A DNA stretch of 64,000 nt from Burkholderiales bacterium (GTDB lineage Bacteria > Pseudomonadota > Gammaproteobacteria > Burkholderiales > Usitatibacteraceae), in the NCBI GenBank assembly GCA_019634955.1, contig JAHCAK010000004.1, positions 1-64,000 of the forward strand, read 5' to 3'. Position 1 is the first letter of the stretch. The number at the start of each line of letters is the position of its first letter. The notes below the pieces were generated by a model that was not told the DNA's origin, did no database searches, and was given only the letters and a program-made list of their open reading frames with translations. This document shows, piece by piece, positions 1 through 8,601 of this stretch. The position numbers and the translations under genes are program-made.

Positions 1-601
1 CGCACGCGACGAGCACCTCGTCCACGGCGCGGCCGTAGGGCAGGATCTCCATCGCCACCTGCTGGCTCGCGTACGGCCAGCCCAGCGGCAGCGCGAGGTT
101 CTGCAGGACGTCGATGGAAACGCACCGGCGCAGGTCGGCGGCCGCGATGCCCCGCGCGAGGGTGTCGCCCAGCTCGCTGATCTCCCAGTTGAGCGCGAGC
201 TCGGCCATCGCGAGTCCGCCGCCCCTCGGGTTCGGGCTGTAGCAGGTGAGTCGCGGCATCTCCTTCGGCGAGAGCCCGCCGGCGAGGTTGGACATCGCCG
301 CGTTGGAGAGCTCGATCGCGATCCGGCCCACGCTCCGCTGGCACGAGACGTAGGCCTGCGAGACGATCTTCTCGTTGCCCACGGGCGTGGAGAGCGCGAC
401 CTTGCGCGAGGCGAAGCGGATCGCGCCCAGCTTCGGGTGCGTCACGTCCTTCACGTCCCATTCGACGCCGGAGGCGTTGGCGCGCTCCTTGCCGATGGCG
501 GTGACGGCGTCCTGGGCGGCGGCCGCGAGGCTCGACAGGCAGAGCACGGCAAGCAGGAGCGTCTTCGGCACGCGTCGGACCCCGGGGGAAATGGCGCCCA
601 T
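1..601 (-). CDS. Exported protein of unknown function (C-terminus beyond the window)
   Basis: Open frame on the minus strand that runs off the left edge, so the stop is not seen. ATG at 601; a GTG at 571 would begin exactly at the signal peptide (VPKTLLLAVLCLSSLAAAAQD) and may be the true start. After a cleavage site near AAAQD the mature part (EWDVKDVTHPKLGAIRFASRK and onward) matches no family I recognise. It has two or three cysteines that could form disulfides. It diverges from the lipoprotein gene at 688, and the shared intergenic region has a -10-like hexamer facing the plus strand. Probably a periplasmic protein. Confidence 0.6.
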   Translation of the reverse strand, partial: MGAISPGVRRVPKTLLLAVLCLSSLAAAAQDAVTAIGKERANASGVEWDVKDVTHPKLGAIRFASRKVALSTPVGNEKIVSQAYVSCQRSVGRIAIELSNAAMSNLAGGLSPKEMPRLTCYSPNPRGGGLAMAELALNWEISELGDTLARGIAAADLRRCVSIDVLQNLALPLGWPYASQQVAMEILPYGRAVDEVLVAC

Positions 602-640
602 TCTAGGGGCGAAACGGCCCGAAGGCGAAGGCCGCGCCCC

Positions 641-649
641 TGCTATGAT
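641..649 (+). promoter_or_regulatory. Extended -10 promoter element
   Basis: TGCTATGAT is an extended -10 (TG-N-TATGAT, five of six bases of TATAAT). It lies 39 bases before the ATG of the lipoprotein gene at 688 and implies a transcription start near 656 with a leader of about 30 bases. No clear -35 is visible, as expected for an extended -10 promoter. Confidence 0.45.
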
Positions 650-687
650 GCCTCCGCCCACGCCCCCTAACCGGAAGTACGAAGAAC

Positions 688-1356
688 ATGCGCCTGCCCC
701 TGCTCGCCCTCCTCCTCGCCCTTGCCGCGTGCTCCCGGGCGCCCGAGCCGCTCGCCCCGGAACTGCAGGCCGTGCGCTGCCCCGCCAACAAGACCGCGCA
801 CGCGAGCGGCTCCTTCGCCGAGGGGCGGGTCATGTTCCTGTGCATCGCCAAGGAGCTTGCCGAGAAGCCGCACCTGCTGCGCTGCGACCTCGAGAGCCAT
901 CCGATGGTCTGCGAGGATGCCGGCAGCCTCGTCTTCAGCCGCGGCAAGGACGGCGTCGTCTACACGTCCTTCTATCCCGCCGGCAAGCGCCTGCTGGACC
1001 CGGAGACGATGGCGGGCGGCTCGCGTCTCACGGTGAACTTCCGCAACGGGCCGCCCCGTCACGCCACCTTCGACGAGGAGGAAACCGAGTGGCGCTTCCT
1101 TTACCCCGAAGCCGGCCGCCTGTTGCCCGCGGGCTTCGAGATCGTCAAGGGCGCCGTCTGCGACCGCCGCACGACGAGCCTCAGCAGCGGCACCTGCAAC
1201 CTCGAGGCGAGGAGCCATTCCCTTTACTGGCACCTCGCCGTGTCCTACCTGGACCAGCCGGGCGTGGGAATCACGCCGGACGAGTACAAGGCCGAGATGG
1301 AATTCTGGCTGCCTTTCCTGGGCCGGCTCGTCACCGACCCGGCGCCGAAAAGGTAA
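688..1356 (+). CDS. Putative lipoprotein of unknown function
   Basis: 222 residues. The N-terminus MRLPLLALLLALAACSR is a lipoprotein signal with lipobox L-A-A-C, the acylated cysteine being residue 15. The mature part contains several cysteines (near residues 30, 47, 66, 75, 159 and 171) that could form disulfides in the periplasm. No enzymatic motif is recognised. It is followed after 47 bases by another lipoprotein gene (serine hydrolase at 1404), and a TACACT -10-like hexamer lies between them at 1368-1373, so the two may be separately transcribed. Function unknown. Confidence 0.75.
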   Translation: MRLPLLALLLALAACSRAPEPLAPELQAVRCPANKTAHASGSFAEGRVMFLCIAKELAEKPHLLRCDLESHPMVCEDAGSLVFSRGKDGVVYTSFYPAGKRLLDPETMAGGSRLTVNFRNGPPRHATFDEEETEWRFLYPEAGRLLPAGFEIVKGAVCDRRTTSLSSGTCNLEARSHSLYWHLAVSYLDQPGVGITPDEYKAEMEFWLPFLGRLVTDPAPKR

Positions 1357-1403
1357 CGCACGGCGCATACACTACGGGGTCCCTGCCACCGGAGCTTCCG
1401 CCC

Positions 1404-2771
1404 GTGCAACGCCTGGCCCCCGTCCTTTCCGCATGCCTGCTTGCGGGGTGCGCGAGCCTTCCCGCCGGTGACGACCTCGCCGAGCGCGTCGACGCCCTCC
1501 TCGCCCCCCGGGTGGCCGCTCGCGAGTTCAGCGGGGCCGTCGTCCTCACCCGGCGCGGGCAGGTGGTTTACGAACGCGGCTTCGGCATGGCCAACCACGA
1601 GGCGGGCGTGCCTTTCACGCCGGACACGCCGACCGACGGCGGCTCGCTCGCCAAGCCGTTCACGGCGGCTGGCGTGTGGTGGCTCGCCCAGGAGGGGCTG
1701 ATCGACCTCGACGCGCCCGTCACGCGCTACCTTCCCGGCTTCCCGCACGCGGCGACGACGGTTCGCCACCTCGTCACGCACACGAACGGGCTGCCGCCCT
1801 ACTACGAGGCCTTCGACCCGCATTTCGCGCCGGGAGAGGTGCGCTCGACGCAGAGGCTCCTCGAGGTCACGGCGAAGATCGCGCCGCAGCCCGCGTTCCC
1901 GCCGGGCACGCGCTTCGAGTACTCCAACCTCGGCTTCGACGCGGCGGCGCTCGTGATCGAACGCGTCACCGGGCTCGGGTACGAGGCGTTCCTGCGCCAG
2001 CGCTTCTTCGCGCCCCTGGGGATGACCCGCACCTTCGCCCGCCCCGCCCGCTTCGCGGACTGGCCCGGCGTGCGCACGATGGGTTACGAGTGGAAGGCGG
2101 GAGCCTGGCAGGTGGTGGACGTGTTCGACGGCGAGGGCTTCCTCGGCGCCTCGAACCTCTACTTCTCCGCGTCGGACCTCTCGCGATGGGCGCGCGCGAA
2201 CGCCGCCGGCGCCGCCGTGCCGCCCGAGGTCCTCGCCGCCGGCCAGCAGCGGCCGGCGATCGACGGCCGCCCATCCCGCGTGACGGGCCTCAGCTGGTAT
2301 TGCGACGACGCGCGCGAGCGCTGCTACTACACCGGCAGCCTCAATGCCTTCCACGGCCTCGCCTACTGGGACCGGCGCCGCGACGAGACCGTCGTGATGG
2401 TCGCCAACAGCAGCCTGCCACCCTGGCGGACGATCACGCTGCAGCGCGATCTCGTCGCCGCGTTGTCGGGCATCCCGGCACGGCCCGGGCCCGAGCGCGC
2501 GTTCCAGCCGTTGGGAAAGGCGTCGCGCCCCGGCGCCGCGGGCACCTGGGTCTCGGACGCGACCGGCCCGATGACCGTTTCGCTGCGTGCCGGCGACCGG
2601 TTGCGGCTGCAGGCCGGCGCGGGGCTCGCGTTCGACATGTTCCAGGTGAGTCCGGAGGTGTTCTATGTCCCCGGGCCGGATTGGTGGGTGGCCTTCGCCG
2701 GTGGCGAAAGGCCGGCCGCCATGCACGTGCGGGGCATGTTCGTCGATGCGATCGCGCGCCGGCTGCCGTAA
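1404..2771 (+). CDS. Beta-lactamase-fold serine hydrolase, lipoprotein
   Basis: 455 residues from a GTG start. This start places a lipoprotein signal (lipobox L-A-G-C, Cys16) at the N-terminus; the open frame continues upstream but without a signal. The domain is the class C beta-lactamase/penicillin-binding-protein family. The catalytic S-x-x-K is Ser81-Leu-Ala-Lys84, the Y-x-N motif is Tyr173-Ser-Asn175, and a conserved VTHTNGL segment sits near residue 125. A small beta-domain follows at the C-terminus (about 375-455). Such proteins are usually peptidases or esterases acting on peptidoglycan peptides or small esters rather than true antibiotic-resistance enzymes. The substrate cannot be inferred here. 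Confidence 0.85.
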   Translation: MQRLAPVLSACLLAGCASLPAGDDLAERVDALLAPRVAAREFSGAVVLTRRGQVVYERGFGMANHEAGVPFTPDTPTDGGSLAKPFTAAGVWWLAQEGLIDLDAPVTRYLPGFPHAATTVRHLVTHTNGLPPYYEAFDPHFAPGEVRSTQRLLEVTAKIAPQPAFPPGTRFEYSNLGFDAAALVIERVTGLGYEAFLRQRFFAPLGMTRTFARPARFADWPGVRTMGYEWKAGAWQVVDVFDGEGFLGASNLYFSASDLSRWARANAAGAAVPPEVLAAGQQRPAIDGRPSRVTGLSWYCDDARERCYYTGSLNAFHGLAYWDRRRDETVVMVANSSLPPWRTITLQRDLVAALSGIPARPGPERAFQPLGKASRPGAAGTWVSDATGPMTVSLRAGDRLRLQAGAGLAFDMFQVSPEVFYVPGPDWWVAFAGGERPAAMHVRGMFVDAIARRLP

Positions 2772-2816
2772 CATCCGGACGACGGCACGCCCACCCCATC
2801 GACGGCACCCGCGCCC

Positions 2817-3197
2817 ATGACCGCCTACCGGCTCACCCTCGACGAAAGGCCCGGCTACCTGCACGCGAAGGTCGCCGGCGAGCGCACCCCTGAGAACGCC
2901 ATGCGCTGCCTGGACGAGGTCTACGCGGCCTGCGTGCGCACGGGCCTCGCGAACGTGCTGCTCGAGATGGACTTCACCGGGCCGAGCCTGGGCACGCCGG
3001 GGATCTTCCGGGTGATCGAGCACGCCAGCGCCAACGGGGCGCGGCTGGGCCGCATCGCCTACGTGGAGGCTTCCCTCGACGGGCAGCAGCGCGCGAAGTT
3101 CGCCGAGACCGTGGCCGTCAACCGCGCCGTGAACGTGCGGCTCTTCGAAGACGCCGCGCAGGCCGCCGCGTGGCTCGCGCCGGCCCCGAAGCGATGA
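2817..3197 (+). CDS. STAS/SpoIIAA-like protein
   Basis: 126 residues with no signal peptide. It has the alternating strand/helix pattern of small SpoIIAA-like (STAS-fold) proteins common in proteobacteria: RPGYLHAKVAGE near the start, ANVLLEMDF in the middle and an AVNVRLFEDAAQAAAWL end. The phosphorylated serine of true anti-anti-sigma factors is not evident, so a regulatory role is only inferred. Its TGA overlaps the ATG of the downstream acetyltransferase (ATGA at 3194), indicating translational coupling. Confidence 0.55.
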   Translation: MTAYRLTLDERPGYLHAKVAGERTPENAMRCLDEVYAACVRTGLANVLLEMDFTGPSLGTPGIFRVIEHASANGARLGRIAYVEASLDGQQRAKFAETVAVNRAVNVRLFEDAAQAAAWLAPAPKR

Positions 3198-3646
3198 GCG
3201 CGCGGAAGATCGACTTCGCCGACTACGACGACCCGCCCAAGGCGGTGCTCGACGCCGTCGACGAGGGCCTCGAGCGCCACAACCAGGCAGCGGCGCCGTT
3301 GCACGACGTGCGCCCGCTCGCCTGCGTCGCACGCGATGCCGAAGGCCGGGTGATCGGCGGCGCGGTGGGCCGCACCTGGGGAAGCTGCTGCGAATTGCTG
3401 CAGCTCTGGGTCGACCCGGGTTCGCGCAAGCAGGGCGTCGCCTCGCGCCTCCTGGAGCGGTTCGAGCGGCGCGCCGCCGGGCGCGGGTGCCACATCTACT
3501 ACCTCACGACCCTGAGCTTCCAGGCGCCGGCCTTCTACCGCAAGCGCGGCTATGCCGCCATCGCGGAGATCTCGGGCTATCCGGACGGCATCTCGAAGTA
3601 CCTGATGCACAAGGTCGTGCCCGCCGGCGATTTCGCGATCGCGTGA
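3194..3646 (+). CDS. GNAT-family N-acetyltransferase
   Basis: 150 residues. The acetyl-CoA binding core is visible: LQLWVDPGSRKQGVASRLLE (motif A, residues about 75-94, with the R/Q-x-x-G-x-G/A loop) and FYRKRGY (motif B, near 118-124). GNAT enzymes transfer acetyl from acetyl-CoA to an amine; the acceptor cannot be deduced. The start overlaps the preceding STAS-like gene by four bases, so the pair is probably co-expressed. Confidence 0.85.
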   Translation: MSARKIDFADYDDPPKAVLDAVDEGLERHNQAAAPLHDVRPLACVARDAEGRVIGGAVGRTWGSCCELLQLWVDPGSRKQGVASRLLERFERRAAGRGCHIYYLTTLSFQAPAFYRKRGYAAIAEISGYPDGISKYLMHKVVPAGDFAIA

Positions 3647-3749
3647 GGCGGCGATGGCGGAGCGGCCTGCCTGGTCCCGCCCCGGAATCGGCTTCGTGGC
3701 ATGATCGAGCCGCGCGGCGACGCGCGGTTCCCCCGGAAGGAGGGCGTCG

Positions 3750-4844
3750 ATGGTCACGCACCCCCAGCTCACGCTTCGCGACGTCCGCGCGCGCGCCGTA
3801 CTGGTGCCGATGCGCCTGCCGCTCGCGACCAGCGGCGGCACGATCTCCATCGCGCCCCTGGCGCTGGTCGACCTCGTGACGGAGGAGGGAGTCACCGGCA
3901 GCACCTACCTCTTCTGCTACACGCCGCTCGCGTTGAAGCCCGTGGTGCAGATGATCACGGACCTCGGGCCCTTCCTCGCCGGCGTCCCCGTGGCGCCCGT
4001 CGAGATCGACCGCAAGCTCCAGCGCCTTTTCCGGCTGCTCGGCGCCAAGGGCGTGGCGGGAATGGCGCTCGCCGGCATCGACATGGCGGCGTGGGATGCG
4101 CTCGCCCGCGCCGCGGGCCTGCCGCTCGCGCGGCTTCTCGGCGGCGAGGCGCGCAGGATCCCGGCGTACAACAGCAACGGGCTCGGCATCGTCGGCGCGG
4201 TGCGCGCCGGCGACGAGGCGGTGCGTCTGGCCGAGGGCTTCCGCGCGATCAAGGTGCGGCTGGGCTACGCCGACGCCACCGCGGACGTCGAGGTGGTGCG
4301 CGCGATCCGGCGCGAGATCGGCGACGGCGTCCTGCTGATGTCGGACTACAACCAGTCGCTCTCCGTCGCCGAGGCCTGCGTGCGCGTCGCCGCGCTCGCG
4401 GGCGAGGGCGTGCACTGGGTGGAGGAGCCCACGCTCGCCGACGACTTCGCCGGCCACGCCGCCATCCGCGCCAAGGCGGCGATCCCGATCCAGATGGGCG
4501 AGAACTGGTGGGGCCCGCGCGAGATGGCCAAGTGCCTCGACGCCGGCGCGTCCGACCTGTGCATGCCCGACGCGATGAAGATCGGCGGCGTCACCGGCTG
4601 GCTGCGGGCGGCGGCGCTGGCGGAGGCGGCGGCGATCCCCGCCTCCAGCCACCTGTTTCCGGAGGTCAGCGCGCACCTTCTCGCCGTCTCCCCGACCGGC
4701 CACTGGCTGGAGTACGTCGACTGGGCCGACCCCATCCTGCAGGAGCCGATGCGGATCGAGGACGGCCACGCCGTCATCGCCGACGCCCCGGGCACGGGCA
4801 TCGCCTGGGACGAGGACGCCGTGAAGCGACATCTCGTGGCCTGA
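3750..4844 (+). CDS. Enolase-superfamily enzyme (mandelate racemase/muconate lactonizing type)
   Basis: 364 residues with the two-domain layout of the superfamily: an N-terminal capping region (about 1-125) and a TIM barrel (about 135-345). Barrel metal ligands fit D in MSDYNQ (near 200), E in WVEEP (near 226) and E in QMGENWWG (near 250); the SSH segment near residue 302 supplies the His seen in mandelate-racemase-like members. The usual K-x-K at the end of the second strand is K-V-R here (AIKVRLGY), a change from mandelate racemase. Members racemise, cycloisomerise or dehydrate carboxylic acids such as sugar acids. It has its own RBS (ggaagga) and precedes the nitronate monooxygenase by 13 bases. 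Confidence 0.85.
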   Translation: MVTHPQLTLRDVRARAVLVPMRLPLATSGGTISIAPLALVDLVTEEGVTGSTYLFCYTPLALKPVVQMITDLGPFLAGVPVAPVEIDRKLQRLFRLLGAKGVAGMALAGIDMAAWDALARAAGLPLARLLGGEARRIPAYNSNGLGIVGAVRAGDEAVRLAEGFRAIKVRLGYADATADVEVVRAIRREIGDGVLLMSDYNQSLSVAEACVRVAALAGEGVHWVEEPTLADDFAGHAAIRAKAAIPIQMGENWWGPREMAKCLDAGASDLCMPDAMKIGGVTGWLRAAALAEAAAIPASSHLFPEVSAHLLAVSPTGHWLEYVDWADPILQEPMRIEDGHAVIADAPGTGIAWDEDAVKRHLVA

Positions 4845-4857
4845 CAAGGAGGGCGGC

Positions 4858-5898
4858 ATGGCGCTTCGCGACTTGCTGGGAACCGAGCTTCCGATCATCC
4901 AGGCCCCGATGGCGGGCGTGCAGGCCGCCGCCCTCGCGGTGGCCGTCTCCAATGCGGGCGCCCTCGGGTCGCTTCCCTGCGCGATGCTCGACACGGCGGC
5001 GATGCGCCGCGAGCTCTTCGCCATCTGCTCGCAGACGCGCAATCCCTTCAACGTGAACTTCTTCTGCCACGCACCGCCGCCCCCCGACGCGGCGCGCGAC
5101 GCCGCGTGGCTGGAGCGGCTGGCGCCCTACTACGCCGAACTCGGGGTGGATGCGGGCGCGATCCCGAAGGGGCCCGCCCGCCTGCCCTTCAGCCGCGAGG
5201 CCGCCGAGGCGCTGGCGGAGTTCAAGCCGCGGGTGGTGAGCTTTCATTTCGGCCTGCCGGCGCCGGAACTGCTGCAGCTCGTGCGCGCGTGGGGCGCGAA
5301 GGTCCTCGCCTCGGCCACGACCGTCCAGGAAGCGCTCTGGCTCGAGGCGCGCGGCGTGGACGCGGTGATCGCCCAGGGCCTCGAGGCCGGCGGGCACCGC
5401 GGCATGTTCCTCGGCGAGGACGTTTCGACGCAGGTGAGCACCTTCGCGCTCGTGCCGCAGGTGGCGCGTGCGGTGCGGCTGCCGGTGATCGCGGCCGGCG
5501 GCATCGTGGACGCGAAGGGCGTGGCCGCGGCGATGGCGCTCGGCGCCGCGGGCGTGCAGGCGGGCACGGTCTTCCTGCTGTGCCCGGAGTGCACGACGAG
5601 CGCGGTGCACCGCGCGGCGCTCGCGAGCGAGGCGGCGCGCGACACGGCGCTCACGAACCTCTTCACCGGCCGCCCGTCGCGCGGCATCGTGAACCGCGTC
5701 ATGCGAAACCTCGGGCCCATGAACGTGGCCGCGCCCCGCTTCCCGGGCGCCGCGCCCTTCATGGCGCCGCTGCGCGCCCGGGCCGAGAGCGCCGGCAGCG
5801 GCGACTTCTCGCCGCTGTGGTCGGGGCAGAACGCGAGCGCGTGCCGGGAGGCGCCGGCCTCCGAGGTGGTGCGGGAGCTGGCGCGCGGCCTCGCCTGA
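4858..5898 (+). CDS. Nitronate monooxygenase (2-nitropropane dioxygenase family)
   Basis: 346 residues. A flavin TIM-barrel protein starting with LPIIQAPMAG (FMN phosphate region). It carries the family signature IAQGLEAGGHRGMF (residues about 171-184), which includes the histidine associated with nitronate deprotonation, then VIAAGGIVDAKGVAAAMALGA and GAAGVQAGTVFLLCPE. NMOs oxidise alkyl nitronates such as propionate-3-nitronate with FMN and O2. RBS aggaggg lies just before the ATG. Probably cotranscribed with the enolase-superfamily gene. Some members of this fold act as enoyl reductases, so the substrate is not certain. Confidence 0.85.
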   Translation: MALRDLLGTELPIIQAPMAGVQAAALAVAVSNAGALGSLPCAMLDTAAMRRELFAICSQTRNPFNVNFFCHAPPPPDAARDAAWLERLAPYYAELGVDAGAIPKGPARLPFSREAAEALAEFKPRVVSFHFGLPAPELLQLVRAWGAKVLASATTVQEALWLEARGVDAVIAQGLEAGGHRGMFLGEDVSTQVSTFALVPQVARAVRLPVIAAGGIVDAKGVAAAMALGAAGVQAGTVFLLCPECTTSAVHRAALASEAARDTALTNLFTGRPSRGIVNRVMRNLGPMNVAAPRFPGAAPFMAPLRARAESAGSGDFSPLWSGQNASACREAPASEVVRELARGLA

Positions 5899-5918
5899 CC
5901 GCCAGCCGGCGGAATTTC

Positions 5919-5948
5919 TTGACGCTATCCCTCCGGTGGCCACAGAAT
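5919..5948 (+). promoter_or_regulatory. Sigma70-type promoter before the acetyltransferase gene
   Basis: TTGACG (5919-5924) and CAGAAT (5943-5948) are separated by 18 bases in an unusually A+T-rich stretch for this window. The predicted start is near 5955. A perfect 7-base inverted repeat follows in the leader (GTCGCGG at 5965-5971 with CCGCGAC at 5979-5985), then the GTG start of the gene at 6014. Confidence 0.5.
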
Positions 5949-6013
5949 AACGACCATTAGAGGCGTCGCGGACACCAGCCGCGACCAGAACCCATAAGAA
6001 ACAAAGGTTTACG

Positions 6014-6511
6014 GTGCATGGCCCCGTCCTGAGATTTCGCGCCCTGGGCCCCGGCGACCAGCAGCTCCTCTGGGACCTGCTCCATGTCGCGCTGTGGGAC
6101 CCGCCCCCTTCCCCTCTTCGCCCCCGCGCCATCCTCGCCCACCCGGACGTCCGCATCTACGCGGAGGAATGGGGCCGGCACCGCGGCGACGTGGGCGTGG
6201 TGGCGATGGTCGGGCGCGGCGCCACGCCCGCCGGCGGCGCGTGGATGCGGCTCGTCCCCGGCGGCAAGGGCCTCGCGTTCGTGGACGACGAGACGCCGCA
6301 ACTGGGCATCGCGATGCTGCCCCCCTACCAGCACAAGGGCCACGGCGAGCCGCTGCTGCGCGCCGCCATGGACGTGGCGCGCGCCTACGGCCACCGCCGC
6401 ATCTCTCTCACGGTGCATCCGGAAAACCCGGCCGTGCGGCTCTACGAGCGCTGCGGCTTCCGCAAGGTCGAACTGCGCCGGAGCTACCACCTCATGCTCG
6501 CGACGCTCTAG
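6014..6511 (+). CDS. GNAT-family N-acetyltransferase
   Basis: 165 residues from a GTG start, the first start after the in-frame leader. The core GNAT motif A is LGIAMLPPYQHKGHGEPLL (residues about 97-115), with the Q-x-x-G-x-G loop, followed by VHPENPAVRLYERCGF (motif B, about 136-151) and a final strand. This resembles RimI/RimJ-type small-molecule or protein N-acetyltransferases; the acceptor is unknown. It stands alone behind a good sigma70-type promoter. Confidence 0.8.
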   Translation: MHGPVLRFRALGPGDQQLLWDLLHVALWDPPPSPLRPRAILAHPDVRIYAEEWGRHRGDVGVVAMVGRGATPAGGAWMRLVPGGKGLAFVDDETPQLGIAMLPPYQHKGHGEPLLRAAMDVARAYGHRRISLTVHPENPAVRLYERCGFRKVELRRSYHLMLATL

Positions 6512-6572
6512 CGGCCCGGCCCTCCCCGCCGGCCCGCCTTGCTCCCCGCCCGCGCCGGGCGAACAATGGCGC

Positions 6573-7724
6573 ATGCGCCGCAAGCCCCTTCCGCTGCACG
6601 CGGCCGACCTGCAAGGGATCGGGCGCCTGGCCATCGACGCGACGCTGGGCGTCACCCGCCTCGTCGAGACGATGCACCACAACATCTCCCGCGCCCCGCT
6701 GCCGCTCGGCAAGGGGACGCAGGCGCCGGCCAGGGGGATCACCGGCCTCGTCTACCGGAGCATCCGCGGGGTCACGCGCGCGGTGGGCGGCGGCGCCGAC
6801 TTCGCGCTGGCCCAGCTCGCCGCGGTGGCGGGCCGGCAGGAATCCACGCCCGTGCGCGAAGCCATGATCGCCGCGCTCAATGGCGTGATGGGCGACCACC
6901 TCGCGGCCACCGGCAACCCCCTCGCGATCGCCATGCGCCTGCGGCGCGAAGGCAAGCCGCTGGACCTCCATCGAGAGGCGCTGGCCAGGGCGATTCCCGA
7001 GGCGAGCGAGCGCATCCTCCTCCTCGTGCACGGGCTCTGCCGCAACGACCTGCAATGGCGGCGCAACGGGCACGACCACGGCGCCGCGCTGGCGGCCGCC
7101 CCCGGGATCGCGCCGCCATTCACCCCGGTCTACGCCCACTACAACACGGGGCTGCACGTCGCCGCCAACGGGCGCGAGCTCGCCGCCCTCCTCGAGCGCC
7201 TCGTCGCCGCCTGGCCCGTGCCGGTCGAGGAGATCGCCATCCTCGCGCACAGCATGGGCGGGCTGGTGGTGCGAAGCGCGTTCCCCCGCGGCACGGGGGC
7301 GCGCCGCGCGTGGCCGCGCCTCGTGAAGCGGATCGTCTTCCTCGGCACGCCGCACGACGGCGCGCCCCTCGAGCGCGGCGGGCGCTGGATCGACGCGGCG
7401 CTCGACGCGAGCCCCTACACGACCGCCTTCGCGCGCCTGGGGAGGCTGCGCAGCGCCGGCATCAACGACCTGCGGCACGGAGCCGACCGCCCGTTGCCGG
7501 ACGGCGTGCGGTGCTTCGCCGTGGCCGCCTCCCTGGCGAAGCGTGGCGGCCGCATCGCCGATGCCGTGGTCGGCGACGGGCTGGTGCCGGTACCCAGCGC
7601 CTTGGGCGAGGGGTCGTCCCTCGCGTTTCCGGCGAGGAACCGCTGGGTCGCCCGCGGGCTGGGCCACCTGGACCTGCTCGACCATCCGGCCGTCCACGCG
7701 AAGCTCAGGCGGTGGCTCGGGTGA
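6573..7724 (+). CDS. Alpha/beta-hydrolase, lipase/esterase-like
   Basis: 383 residues; ATG at 6573 chosen because homology-like sequence starts there (MRRKPLPLHAADLQGIGRL). An N-terminal helical extension of about 130 residues precedes the hydrolase fold. The oxyanion region is LLLVHGLCRND (about 149-159) and the nucleophile elbow is LAHSMGGLV (Ser near residue 226). A later VVGDGLVPV segment holds the likely acid, and GLGHLDLL the likely catalytic His. The pattern matches PGAP1/lipase class-2-like hydrolases. Substrate unknown. Confidence 0.8.
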   Translation: MRRKPLPLHAADLQGIGRLAIDATLGVTRLVETMHHNISRAPLPLGKGTQAPARGITGLVYRSIRGVTRAVGGGADFALAQLAAVAGRQESTPVREAMIAALNGVMGDHLAATGNPLAIAMRLRREGKPLDLHREALARAIPEASERILLLVHGLCRNDLQWRRNGHDHGAALAAAPGIAPPFTPVYAHYNTGLHVAANGRELAALLERLVAAWPVPVEEIAILAHSMGGLVVRSAFPRGTGARRAWPRLVKRIVFLGTPHDGAPLERGGRWIDAALDASPYTTAFARLGRLRSAGINDLRHGADRPLPDGVRCFAVAASLAKRGGRIADAVVGDGLVPVPSALGEGSSLAFPARNRWVARGLGHLDLLDHPAVHAKLRRWLG

Positions 7725-7728
7725 GCCC

Positions 7729-8601
7729 GTGAGCCTGCTCAAGTCGATCGACGCGGCGTTCCTGCGCGTTCCCGCGGGCGGGATCTTCGGGCTCTCCGTC
7801 GCGGGCGTGGCGATGGTAGGCATCGTCGACTTCCTCGTCGGCTACGAGATCTCCGTCTCGCTGTTCTACCTCGTGCCCGTGGCCATCGCCGCATGGTATG
7901 GCGGGCCGCGCGACGGCATCACCCTCGCGGGCCTCGCCTGCGTGAGCTGGTACGCGGCCGACGTGGTCTCCGGGCACCCCTACTCCCACCCGGCCATCCC
8001 GGTGTGGAACGCGGCCGTGCGCTTCGGGTTCTTCGCGGTGGTCGCGGGGCTCGTCTCCGTCTACCACGATGCGCTTCGGCGGCAGCGCCAGCTCCTGCGC
8101 ACCGACCCCCTCACCGGGCTCGCGAACCGCCGCGCGTTCGGGGACGCGCTGGCGCACGACCTCGCGCTCGCCCGGCGCCGCGGCTCGGCCCTGTCCCTCG
8201 CCTACCTCGACCTCGACGACTTCAAGGCGGTGAACGACACGGCCGGGCACGCGGAGGGCGACCGCGTCCTGCGCACGGTGGGCGAGGTGCTCGGCCGTTC
8301 CTTCCGCGAGGCCGACACCGTGGCGCGCCTGGGCGGCGACGAGTTCGCCTTCCTCCTGCCCGACACGGGGCCCGAGGGCGCCGCGCAGGTGGCCGGCAAG
8401 CTCGCGGGCGAGCTGCGGCAGGCGTTCATCGCGGGCCAGTGGCCGGTCGACTGCAGCATCGGGGTGGTCACGTTTCCGCACGCCCGCGTGAGCATGGCCG
8501 ATGCGCTCGCCGCCGCCGACCGCGCGATGTACGAGGCCAAGCGCGGCGGCAAGGGGATGGTAGTCTCCCGCGTCATCGACAGCGAGACCGATCCTCCATG
8601 A
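7729..8601 (+). CDS. Membrane diguanylate cyclase (GGDEF)
   Basis: 290 residues from a GTG four bases after the preceding stop. About four membrane segments occupy residues 15-110. The cytoplasmic GGDEF domain begins at TDPLTGLANRRAF. The active site is RLGGDEFAF (GGDEF near residue 203), and the inhibitory I-site R-x-x-D (READ) lies five residues upstream. The enzyme should condense two GTP into cyclic di-GMP with product inhibition. The membrane region probably senses an unknown signal. Its end overlaps the start of the downstream tag gene. Confidence 0.9.
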   Translation: MSLLKSIDAAFLRVPAGGIFGLSVAGVAMVGIVDFLVGYEISVSLFYLVPVAIAAWYGGPRDGITLAGLACVSWYAADVVSGHPYSHPAIPVWNAAVRFGFFAVVAGLVSVYHDALRRQRQLLRTDPLTGLANRRAFGDALAHDLALARRRGSALSLAYLDLDDFKAVNDTAGHAEGDRVLRTVGEVLGRSFREADTVARLGGDEFAFLLPDTGPEGAAQVAGKLAGELRQAFIAGQWPVDCSIGVVTFPHARVSMADALAAADRAMYEAKRGGKGMVVSRVIDSETDPP

